Shown here: positions 45,395 to 58,500 of the stretch, piece by piece
Numbering within the stretch: position 1 is the first letter of the stretch
Layout of the letters: each line of letters begins with the position of its first letter
Source: Nissolia schottii
Lineage: Eukaryota > Streptophyta > Magnoliopsida > Fabales > Fabaceae
Assembly (NCBI GenBank): GCA_003254905.1
Contig: QANU01008245.1
Coordinates: forward strand, 271,605 to 335,604
Direction: 5' to 3'
DNA length: 64,000 bases
Program-made: the position numbers and the translations under genes
The notes under the pieces: generated by a model
Database searches by the model: none
What the model was told of the DNA's origin: nothing
Seen by the model: only the letters and a program-made list of their open reading frames with translations

Positions 45395-48300
45395 TTACTT
45401 GTATATGTTCTCTATTTGGTCCCTGTACTGAGCCACAACTCTATCCCTTCGAATTTTCATGGTGGGTGTCATTAGCCCATTATCAATCTGTGATTGAAGT
45501 AAAAGATTAGCCGAATATGTCAATTCTGTCATGTAAATAACATAAAGATAGACACTACTGCTATGAAGTTCAATCTAACCGTGAAGGGCTCATCTACGAC
45601 AAGGATTGGCCCAATTTGAAATGGAAACTTAGAAGTCCTGCAAAAAAGGGACAAGAAGAAAAGGGAAAAATGCAAATAAATCAATACAGGAGTATAGGGA
45701 AGATTAAACTACCAACTTGGTACACAACTTAAATTTAATCCTCTAAAAACTTGTGACATCAAACAAGTCTTCTTTAAGTGACATCAAATTAGTCAAATTA
45801 GTCCAGGCACAATAGAAACTAACGTGACACAGGCATCATAGAAACAGTTAGTAGACGAGAGTCAATGGCTAAATTAACTTGATATCACTTAAAATATTTA
45901 GAAGGCACATTATTGTCTTTGAAAGATTAAAATAATATTACATGTATCTTGGAGGATCAAGTTGGTAGTTTGGTCGAATATTGGGAAACAAAAGCAGTTA
46001 GTGAATAATGAATAGGGAAAAGATGAATTTTTTTTATTTTTATGATTTATCCCCTTCTGTCCCCGGTTCTGAAAAGACAATAATGTGCCTTCTCTCAATA
46101 AATAAATAAAAAACCTGTTTTAACTTCTTAAGGAGCCTAGTTTTGAAAGTGTAGTATACATTAGTGAAACATTGTCACCCTCGTTGCTCATGAAAATGAA
46201 GTCTCTACATCTCTACTTTTGTACTCTAACCCTTCTTTAACAAGGAACGTACCAACACTCAAATAAGAGTGCCCAAGGAAGATATTCAATTTCCGGATAC
46301 AAAATAATTGTTCCCCATTCATAACACCTTTGGCCATGTATTTATTTCACTCTTAGAGAAACTTTACTAACTTTAGACAAATTAATTTATTGTCTTCCAT
46401 TCTCATAAACTTCAAGTGAAGTTGATTAACCTTTATAGTCAAAAACTGCCCCTCTCTTTCAACAGAAGAACACTAATACACAAAAGAAATATCTAAAAAG
46501 GCATAAAACTTCTATGGTATTCATACAAGTACAAGTGAGACAAGATCTTACCAGGCCCTCAGTTCTCTATGTATTAAGCTGGTCACTTTTTCCTGACTGA
46601 TATCTGAACTGTTGGAATCAATAATTGACAATTCCTTAGCTGCTTTTAAGACTTCTTCTTTGTTAGGAACAATTACAGCTCCAAGACGTCGCTTATCCTG
46701 TGTTTACAATAATGACCAAATAATTAAAATCTCTACATTTTGTAATATCTGAGATACAGTTAAATGTAAGCCTTGTTCTTTAAGACGTTAAGACTTGGAT
46801 TCACCTGGCCAATAACAACAATTTGCTGTATGAGGCTACTCCGCATGACAGCTTCTTCAAGATCTGCTGGTTCAACATTTTCACCTTCTCTCGTTGAAAC
46901 AAGTAGTTAGTAATTACATAAGGGAGATAACTGATGATCATCAGGCTTTTTATGCAAGGAGAAAGTGCATAGTTGTATAGAGTGTGTAAAAGAAAAGGAA
47001 AACAACCCTTCAAAGCCTCACAATAAACATATGACAACGAGAAGAGCCAATAATTAAGAGCACTAACTTGATTATAATTCATAAAATTCAACAAGTAGCT
47101 AACTCAATACTTGAGCAGCAGCCTTAATTAGAGTTTGGCATAGCCATGGGGTGGCCCGGTGCACAACACTCCCCACCTGCTAATCGGTGGGGTTTAAGGG
47201 TAGAGGTACGCAGCCTTACTCCGGCAAGTGGAGAGGCTTTTCCAAGATTTGAACCTTGACCTCTAGGTCACAAGGCAAACAACATCACCTTTGTCATGAA
47301 ACTCGCCCTCTTTTAGACAAAGCCATACAACAAAGTAAATTACAAACAAAAGCTGATTTATTTTTTAATTTTGTTTGTTCATTAAAGAATTACCGAAAAT
47401 TTAAATGACATGATTGTTTATTCTTGGGTTGTTTTTAAACCAGATCAAATAAATAAATACTCATTTAGGACTTCAATGACGTGTACTCTTACAATTTGCG
47501 GTGTTTATATCAAATACATAACTTCTTGGCATCTCTTACAATTTTCTAAAATCTTACAATATTATTAACAAGAGTATTAACATAAAAAAGAAAAAAAAAA
47601 GTTTTTATCAAAATAAAGACCTTTTATGCTTGTGATATAAAATGTAATATGTCTGTCACTCTTAAAGCTTCTATTTTCTAAAGCAAAAATATGTGCTATA
47701 TACTTGATAATGTACCCATTTTTGTCACGTGTATCAAAATTACTAAATTTTAACTTCTTAGATTCACCATTTTGTACAAAAAAAATATTGAAAATTTAAA
47801 CATATTTCAATCATGGGCCGGCCCTAATTTAGCTATTAGGTTATTAATGAGGGCGGTAGATGGATAGGAATTAGATAATAGGGATTGAGGGTGATTTTGT
47901 AATTTCATTTTTTTAATTATAAGAGAAAGAGGGGGCTATTTAGTGTTGGGTAAAATGCGCCATGGGGGATCATTCAGGAGATTAGGTTGGAATTAGGAGA
48001 GTCAGTGAAGTGCTACCACTGGGGAGTCAGTGGCCTCTCTGAAGAGCTACCAAACCTATTTACATCTACATCAATAAAATATTGACCTTTATCCAGTTTT
48101 TCTATTGATTATTATTTGGTGCTATTAAATGATACTATATAAAAGAAAGCACAATAACATACACATGGACACGGGGAGGAAACATAAATAGGATTCAAAG
48201 ATTTACCATTCAACATAAACGAACATTTGGCTTACCAGTTGAAAGAACAATAGTGTCTTTAGCACGGCCTTCCACGACAATCAAACCACCAGAATTACGA

Positions 48301-51300
48301 CTTCGCCCAGTTGAATGGTGGGGAACAATCCAACCTATATCGCCAGTATTCAGCCAGCCATCTGCATCTATGGCCTGATTTGTGGCTGAAGGATTCTGAT
48401 ACAAGAATAAGACATGTTACTGTCACAACTTGATCTAGCATGTCAATAAGATCACACACCGTGCATGTGATGCGAGCTCTTAGGTGAGCAACACAGGTTG
48501 CTGCTATATCATGGAAAAGGTGTTTCCTGTCTGAAGAATACTAACAGAGCAGATGTAAGTGAGCACCATGAGCTCAATTTTTAAGTTTATCGGAGAATCA
48601 AATATTTATAGATAAATGAATAAATAACAACTCCAGCACAAAGTAAGTATCTGAGATACCATGAGATAGAATAGTAATATTATTGCTTTTTTGGGTTGGT
48701 TGTTTGAGCTTTTCCTAAGAAAAAAGCTCTTTTATTAAAAGACACAAGGAAAGAAATATTACAAAAAATAAGCTAAAATCTCAAAACAAGTTGATTGTGT
48801 TTTTTCTCAGAGAGATTCTTACATGGATATAGTTCCAACACTTCGTATGTAGACACAATCACGGAAAAAAGTGGGTTCTACTAGTTTTATTGAAGATACA
48901 CTTGTGTTTGGGTCTCACCAACTCTATTGTGGGAGTGCCAAATACGAAATATTAGAAATGCAATTATGCAATAATTTTTCTTTTTCAATTTTCATAAACT
49001 AGCTAGTGTAGCTTCTGAAAAAAAGAAAAAAAAATGAAAAAACTCTTAAAAAGACTCTTAAAAAAGCCATATTATATATACACAAGTATTGTTTTCCTAT
49101 GATTAAACAAATGCACCCGCATATCTGCCAAGCACAATGTGTTAGAATTTTGACAAAGTAAATTACCTTGTAGTATCCCTTCATCAATGGTGGGCCCCTG
49201 CATTTCAAAATTCCCTTTGAACCATGTGGAAGAACATCACCAGTTTCAGAATCTACAACTTTGAATTCTGTATGCCTGATTGGGTGCCCGACTGATCCAA
49301 CAACCTTCAAACAATTGCACCTGTGACCTTTTCAGATAAAAGCACCACTTTTTGCCCTTTTTGCAGAATCAAAGTACAAAGTACAAACTAAATAAAAGAA
49401 TTCAAATTATGCAATTAATATGAATACCAAGCTCAACATGCAGACAATACGGTATACTTAACAGATTAAGTAGGGTATCTCGTAAGAAGAAACAAACTAA
49501 ATAAAAGGAAAAGAATAATAGATGAAGTAGGTATGCTGATACACCTCATTTAGTATAGTCTCATCTAGCCTCTCCTTTTCAATACAAAAACCAAATAGAT
49601 GTTTTTCTCTATTATACTTTCTTTTCCCCTCAACATTCAAATTAAGGGGAAAAAAAAATAAGATATATTGTAAGGTTGAGGGGAAGAAAATTGTGGGACC
49701 AAAAACATCAAATTTACAAAATGGCATGTTTAACCTTTTATTATAAGTGACAACTTTTGAGTTACAGAAAGGGCAAGCAGTATGTTTGAAAAGACAATAA
49801 TTGGCATAATATTATGCAATTAATAATATACATCTACTGCTTACATTGCATCCAGGTCGTCGAGCAGCAATAACTGGTGATGTTTCTGTTAAACCATATC
49901 CATTCTGTACTTTCACACCAACAGCCTGCATATTTTTTATTTTAAAGATCACCAACGTTAGAAAAGTGCCAAAAAAAGTCCTGCTTACAAGTTAGATGTG
50001 TGAAGAACCAAACCTCAAAAAATTTGTCGACATGACTAGATAAGCTACCACCACCGCTTATGCCAGCCTGCAGAGTGCAACAAGTTTCACTTTTCATTGG
50101 CAGAAAAGTGATCATTTCAAGATCATGAATTACGACACAATATGGCATGAAGTTTAGGGTATAAAGAGCAGGGAGGGGTTGCAACAGACAGGGACTAAGG
50201 GTGTGTTTGTGAACTGGGTTTAGGAGGGCAAGGAAAGGTTTTTCATTTTTTTTTTTTTTGGACGGGGGGTGGTAAGGGGTAATCACATACATCAGGTATA
50301 TAAAGATGAAATAATGAATACAAGAACTGTAGTACAACAAAAAAGAAGAGGAAGAAAACTAAGACAATCTCCAACACGTATGCAAGGAAATTTTTATTCC
50401 TTTGTAAAGCTAGAATTAATGCACAATTGTGTTCTTTCAAAAGGAAAACATGCTTCAGTTGTATAAACACCTCTTTGAGTATTGTTTTGTCTAACCAAAG
50501 AGACCATACTAGACACACAGGTCTATCTTCCACACATTACACTTCTTACTACTGTTACTGCTGTAGCACATAAAGACTTCTCCCATAGTGCCTAGTATTG
50601 TGCATTAGGCACCAGAAAGAGAACGGGGATAGAAACTTGATCTTAACCAAATGCCACAAATATACTGGCAGAAATCACAAACAGGAACTGGAAGAAATTG
50701 TATGTATTATTAACAACCTCAAACCAGCGTGGAACACTTGAGGAAGAAGAAGAAAACACAAAGCCAGCATGAAAATGAAAAGGATAACTCTTGAGATTTA
50801 GAGAAGTCCATACTCTCCCAAGGCCAATTCCCAAATTCTTTCATGAATCACTCTTTCCCTGCCTTCCTCCCCTTTTAATTCCCCCTTTCTATCCTAACTA
50901 ATTCCCTCTTTGTACCTGTGACCCTGCTATGTAAGGCCCTCTAGTTGAATCACTATTCCCTCACTAACATTTTGGGTGTGAGTCATTAATTTCCTCCTAT
51001 GCCCATATACTCTACTCTCTCTAATGTGCAACCCTCCAGTGGGTGAGTATCTATCAGACACGTTTTTTATCTATAAAGGTAGTCAGAATAGCATCAGTGC
51101 AGAAAACCTTTAGTTTGAATGTTTCAAAGTTCTGCATTGATGCTACTTTGAAGCACTAAAATTCCATAACAACTTCACAATGCATAATTATTAATGTGGG
51201 CACTCCTTATTCCTTTTACACATACAAATCAAGCATAATATTTTACACCACTTTTTTTCTGGAATTCCTAGTGGTTAGCTGTTAAACCGTTTGTTAAACT

Positions 51301-54300
51301 CAACGCAAACCTTGATTTGAAGCATACCTGACAAGTCAAAACTCAAAACCTTAATAAATCTTTACTACAGTGCTGCCACCAACAAGACACCTTTAAAAAT
51401 CATTTTTGAGTCTTGCCAGTCTTTTTAAAGTTAACTTACAAAGAGAGGGAATTATTAGCAGGGAAATAGTGTATAGTAATATACAGGCAAACAATTGACA
51501 GAAAAGATTCTGAATAGACTCTCAGAAAAATTACAACGAAAGAATTACTACTAAAAACATATTTTGGAATAACTAACCACTAACTTGCTTACTTAAGTCA
51601 ATTAGTGGTTACTCATTAACCTCTCATTAAACATCTTCAACCAGTTATGCAGTCAAGTAGTTATATCATAAAGACATAAACTGGAAATACTTTCCTCAAA
51701 AATTTATGCAAAGTAAGGGACAATGAGTATAGTAATCCTTGAAAAAAAAAAAAAAAAAAAACAAAATAAGATAAAGGCGTAAAATGCAATTATTATAACT
51801 ATTTAAACAAGACCTTTGATATTCCAATAGCAGAATGAATTTTACTGTAGACCAGTTTCTTTGCCAGCACATGAACTGGAAATAATATTGCAGCAATGAC
51901 CCTTGCCCATAACCACTCCAACATTGAATAGAGATAAGAAGGTTGCTTTTGCTGCTTTGTTAGGCATTTACCCTACAAACATAATCAAAATTTATTAGAA
52001 TAGTATCTTTGTGCAGAATTACAATTACTAAGTCCATGCACATGTTTGGCACTATGCGTAAATAAAAATTGTAAGCAAAACAAAAAAAATAAGTATAATT
52101 GTTCGTTCGTCTACCATATTGACTTATTCTACTACTCAAAATCATTCTTACAGTTGCATGTAGCAATTGTTAGCTGCATGCATTTATTACTTGTTATTTT
52201 TCCAAACCCAAAAATGGAAGATATAATTCTTGTTAGAGTCCTACATTGCTTAACAATATAACCTAGATAGTCTTTATAAGAGCAAGACAACCCTCCCCCC
52301 TCAAGTTATTTTTTTGCTTTGAGTTAGGTCCACTCAATTCTTAGATAGTATCAGAATCTATCCTAAGAAAATTATTGGGCCACCCGCATATGTCCAGTCC
52401 TGCAAACTTCATGCTCCAGATGTCCAAATCTTGGGTGTGAGAGGGGGTGTGTTAGAGTTCGACATTGCTATATTTCCTAGATAGCCTTCTTAAGAGCAAG
52501 GCAACCCTCCCCATTTAGCTAGCTTTTAGAATTGAGTTAGATCCACTCAATTCTGAGAATTCTTTCCAAGTCAGAAATGAGCTAGTATTGTCTCAGGAAT
52601 TATGGCCAGGAAAGAAAAATTGACCATATATGTTAAGGTTAAGCAATTGATGGGTTGGGCCTATTCCTTCATGGCATGGCCCGTCCTACTAATGGATTTT
52701 ATTTTAGACACCATGGCAGCAGAGTTGCATCAGGCCAAAAAAATGCTGTACAATAGACTTTTTCTGATTATTTGGGTTAGCCAATCGAACAGCTCTTCTT
52801 TTGAAAAAAAAAAAAAAATGGTTTGATAAAATAATACTTTTGTAATGAATAGAAAAGTGAACAAAAGGAATGATTGTTTGATGGTTAAGTCCCACATTGC
52901 ATAAGGATATGACAAAGACAACCTTTATTTATAATAGCTTGGGCAACCCTCTCCCCTTGAGCTACCTTTTGTCTATAAGTTAAGCCAAATCAATACTAAG
53001 ATTGAATCAAAGCCTATCCTATGATTGGTATTGGGCCACCCGCAAGTGTCTAGTCCAGCAAACTTCACGCTCTAGATGTCCAGTCAGGGACGCGAAAGGT
53101 GTATGTCAAGTCTCATATTATTTAGGGATAGGGTCAAAATAGTCTTTTATAATAGCTTGGGTAACCCTCTCTCCTTAAACTAATTTTTGGGCTTGAGTTA
53201 CATCCCCTCAATTCTAAGAATGATGATTTTGGGAATGTTGTTAGAGCTACACTATCACCCAATACTTTTATCAACACATCATTAAGTAATGTAGCAACAT
53301 ATCATTTGATGTAAGTGTATAACCTTTTGATACTAACAGTACATCATAATTAAATTCATGTTGTTAAGGCTTCAGAGACCACATAGAAAGAGCAGATGAC
53401 CAGACCTCATAAATCCGCTTAAACTCCATGTATGTTAAGCTAACCCTTATGAATGTGAAGGCAATAAGCTTTCGAACATGGGAGCCTGTAGATATCTGCT
53501 TCTGAATCCCACTATGGAAGATACAATCACAAAAGCAATAAAAGTCATGTTCCTGACAAAAATAAACCTCCTAATTGAAAAACCCTAGATATGATTCAGT
53601 TAATTTACAAATCCAGCATCATCTTTGAAACAAAACATAATTTTAATATAAAATCTCTATGGCATTAATGAAAGAAATTATTTTTGGGCACTAATGTTAA
53701 CATTTCATGAAGGATTGAGTGAACTACTTGTTAACCTGACCTCCACAAAGAAACCATATTGCTTTTGTCCCTTTTAAACTATACAGCAAGTGTGCCTAGA
53801 ATGTGGATCATAAAGATAAACCTGACTAATTAAGTATATCTTTGTGTGCCAGTGTGTCAAAAGAGATAAATATATTGATAAAAAAAAAAGGGTCTCAAAA
53901 TATCCTCTTTATTCTTAAATGACAAAAATAACAGAAACCCAGAGACAATAAAGATCAAAATATTTTGAGTATTTGTAAGTACTTGCAATGAAATATTCAC
54001 TGCTGTAATACAACTGTAAAATCTCAAAGTTGGGGGGAAAAAACAATTGCAGAAATAGAAACCAAGCAAAGCACAAATAACATCAAAGGTGTAGCTTGAA
54101 TTGACAGTGACTAACTACAGCCAAGGGGGATGGAATTAGCAAAAAGCTCACTATCAAAATACTAAAATTACTGTTTTTCTCACAAGCCAAACCCCAATCT
54201 CACCTAAAAAGCTCGTTTAATCAAATGATTTTCAAATGTATGCTAAAAATTTACCATTCGATTGAATGATAAAAGCACTCTCTATATATGTATTACTCGG

Positions 54301-55489
54301 GATCATAAATAAGAATGCATCAAAGAAACTAATTCCTTTTCTTCTTCTTTCGAGTTTTTTATTTTCTTTTTCTTTCGACAAAAGAAGGAATGTTATACTG
54401 TTTCTTCGTTTTTGATATCCTTGGACTTCGAGTTGTGATAAAATTAAGGTAAGAAACACAGCGTCCACCTAAATTATTGAAAGCTACATATTGAAGGATT
54501 TTTCAGTTGTCTTTTCTATCAACATTTTAAGCATCATACAGACTACAGATGAATGGTTCAGAATTTGGAGAAAATAGATCATATTTCTAAACCAAAAAAT
54601 AAAAGTGAGGAATGAAACAGCTTTTTTTACTTTGTGACACTGTATGATATGGTATGACATCAATGCAATTCACAAATGCAATAAATACAACCAGTAACAT
54701 TCAAAAAATATTTGCGAAGAGGAATTACCTATATAATGTTTCATAAACTAAAGGAACAGAAATCAGGTAATGTGGTTGATAACGTGCTAAATCCTCCTAG
54801 AAAAAAGGAAAATAAAGGAAATAATCATGAGCCAATATATTTCCTTTTATAACATACAATACATGAAACATATGATTAAAATAGAAATACCTTCAAGTTT
54901 CTCACAGTTGTGTATACTTGTTCAACACCATGTGTGAAAGTGAAATACTCACTAGCTCTTTCATATGCATGCCAAGGAGGCAGCATGCTTAGAAATCTAT
55001 CCCCAACTTCAGCAGGTACTATGTCCCATAAGTTATTTATCTAGAAATTCATTAAACATGATATAGAATATCAATGCTACTATTTTCAACTGAAATGAAA
55101 CCTATTGAAACTTGTAAGTGCCAAATGCTAAAGAAAATAAAGAAGACAGACTCAGCAAAGGAGACTTGGAGCAGAAGGCCCACAGTTTTAAGGGGCTCTC
55201 TCTTTACTCTTTCATATATTACTGTTTATTTGTGTTAATGAAGCCCTCTTTGATGGTTTGGCAATGGTTATTCAAAGTGAATTTTCATAAACGGTGTGCA
55301 AGGAGCAGGAAAGATTTTATTGCAACTTTTAGCCTCTATAGCTCTCCCTTTATTTTATTTTTTAAATTTTTTTGCGTATGTGTTAAGGAGGATATCTGCA
55401 TTCTTCTTTTTATCCTCCAATAAATTGTCATTATTTTTCAAAGAAAAAGAGGTGAGTTAAGTGATGAAGCTGTGTATGTGTGTGTGAGA

Positions 55490-55526
<37 letters not shown>

Positions 55527-58500
55527 GTTGATGTAATATGAAAACACTGTAAGTTGAAGCACAATGTGTGTTATTTGCTCCCAGCCTACACCTCAATTTA
55601 AACTAGATACCAGAGTAATATTACAAGCATATTATGCAATAAATCACACCTCAATCAAGCTCTAATTAATCATCAAGAAATATAATCAATCCACAAGTAA
55701 TTGCAATTGATTTTGGGATCAGCACTTCATTAATTCATAACCTTCACGGCCCATCTGGAAGTACCATTGCCACAATGAATTATACAAAAGTTAGCAATCA
55801 AACCTGATGCAAAATATTCCCATGAGTAAGCATAACACCTTTTGGATTGCCAGTAGTTCCACTTGTGTAAACAAACGTAGCAATGTTATCAGACTTGATT
55901 GCTTCATACATGTAGTTCGGCTCTGCAATCACATTATAAAGTAGATAAGTTGCGCACAACCTGATTATGGTTCGTTCTAATGATTAAGAGAATGACCAAC
56001 AAGTTGTCATTTCTGCAAAAATAAAGAAATAAAGCATTTTTATTGAGAAAAGTATTGTTAAGTTTCAAGGTTGAGCAGAGGAAAATAATAAAATAGGATT
56101 ACAGAGGAATAATCAGAGAGCGAGAAGTATAATTAATATTATGGAATAGATGTATATTGTCATTACATAGAGATGTTCCTATTTATAGGTTAAGAAGAGA
56201 ATCAATGCATAATTAAAGTAAATCAATCTAAAATAAACTAAATCAAATAAGATCAATCTAAGATATAGAATATATTTATTTTTATTCTTAACAAGGATAA
56301 ATTAAAAGGGTGGAAAAAGAGATTAAAAAACAGAGAATATTTGGCTTCTCTGTAGTCTTTGCTAACTCGTTTTCCCTTTTCTTTTTCCTTTTATTTTTTC
56401 CTTTCACTTTTTGTTATGTAAAAAACTAAACTGTATTGGAGGAGTTCTTGTCTTGCATTATTTGCTCAATGAACAAAAGGTTTAATTTAACTCAACCCCA
56501 AAAACTAGCTATGAAGGGCAGGTTTCCCAAGCTCTTATAAAGGGGCTACCCGCATAAGTCTAGTCTTGCAAACTTCATGCTCCAAATGTCTAGTCTTGGG
56601 TATGAGGTGGGTGCATTACATCTAAGTCCCACATTAGTTAGGCATATGGCCCAGATAGCCTTTATAAAAGCATGGGCAACCCTTCCCCCTTGAACTAACT
56701 TTTGGGGTTGAGTTAGGCTCACTCAATTCTAAAAATTATACATATATATTTGTATGGGCATATCACATGAGAGGACATGTTAACATGTTTCTCGTGAGAG
56801 TGACAGAAGCAAATCTTTACCATCTATATATATAGACTGTAGAGAAGGATTCAGGTGACATACTAGCATCATGAGATTCAGCCAATGTCCTGCGACTATC
56901 TCGTCCCAAGTCTATGACTTCCATGAAAGTGAAGACAGGCACTTCCTTGTTTCCTTCACTAACTAGGGATGATTTTTCCCCCCAAAGCAGAATAACAAAT
57001 CTCATGGAAGACTTTCCATAAAATGGTTTTGCAATCCGGTTAAACATCTCGGGTGTGTCCACAGCTAGTGCAACACTGAATAACAGTATCAAAAGTCATC
57101 AACTTTCTATTGAATCATCAATAAATAGACAGGGAATTTAAAAATGAAATTCTGTTAAGAAACGTTAGTAATTGCAACACATAGTCAAAGAACAGAAATA
57201 TTTAAATATTCCTTCTGTATTCAACAAACTCAAAACCTCTGTTGCATCTGAGACACAATCATAATTCATAGGTTACTGTCCGAAAATACAACTGAATTCG
57301 TCAAATTAAATCTTTTAACACACATCACCTTCTTCCTACCACCATGGTAAAGGCGAGGCAGAATTCATTCCCAAGTCATATACGCGAGATTTTACTATGT
57401 AAGACAATTCAGAGCTTCTCCTGATGTTATTTTTAGTTTTAATAATATTTCTTAAACAAAGTTTTTAAAAGGAAAAGTAGTTTTATATTTTGTAAAAATG
57501 GTGTATTAAAACCTACTCATTTAAAAAATAAAAAAACATGTTAAATTTAAGACAATCCAGCTCATGAATATCTCACCAGGAATTTCTAATGCTGGCCAAT
57601 CTGCATTTCAGGTGTGAAAATGGACAATAACAAGGACAGGTGGGGGAGAATAACTACATATTTTATAAGAAGAACCAGGTATCAAAATGGAGTGAGTTTC
57701 AACCACATACAAAGATGAGAAATCTTAAACCATGGCTGTTGTTACAAACCATAAGAGGTTCAAGAAAAATATAGATGCATTCCTCATCTGTTCTCAAAAC
57801 TTTGTCATCATTATGGTTACCTGTCTCAATTTTTCAGCTTTCAGTGCATATAAATATCAAAGTAAAAAACAATAACCAAACAGACAACTCATATTGCACA
57901 ACAAAGATGGAAGGCATCATGAAGATGCTCAGTGAACAGTGCTTGTTCAATGGGCCAGCACGATTGACCATGTAAGCATGCTTCAACTCTAAAAAACAAA
58001 TACCTGGGTGAAAAATTTGGCAATCTAGTGAACCAAAAATTTGGTCAATTGTTCAGTCCACTCTCATCAACTTAGAGCATATAGATTTCAAATTTGTACA
58101 TATATCAATGGCTGTAACAAAAGCAAAATTCACATTTCACATCAAGTGTAGAAGGTATCGTCAAGTAGCCAAGTACACACACTAGATAATGATTACAATC
58201 TGTTTGAATGGAAGTATTCACCAAACCTTTCAGAGTGGTCGTATATTTGAAACAGCTCTTCAGTTGATGACCTTGACCCCCTTACGACATTGATTGCTCC
58301 ACTTGCCATCATGCCTAGACTAAAAACATAGTATGAATGTGATTAAAAAAAAAAAAAAAGATACCTACCATTGTCAATAATTATCACAAGCATCTAGCCC
58401 TTAGGAAAATTGGAAATAATTGACACCATAATAACAGGTACATCAACTGCCTGTTCACAGTTTCACACTCCCCTTCTACTTCTTTTCTTTTGATAAAAAA

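Noticed and set aside
52231..53220. Cassandra TRIM with a 5S rRNA promoter
   Set aside because: The LTRs lack 5S-like A-box, intermediate element and C-box words; this is a different TRIM family.
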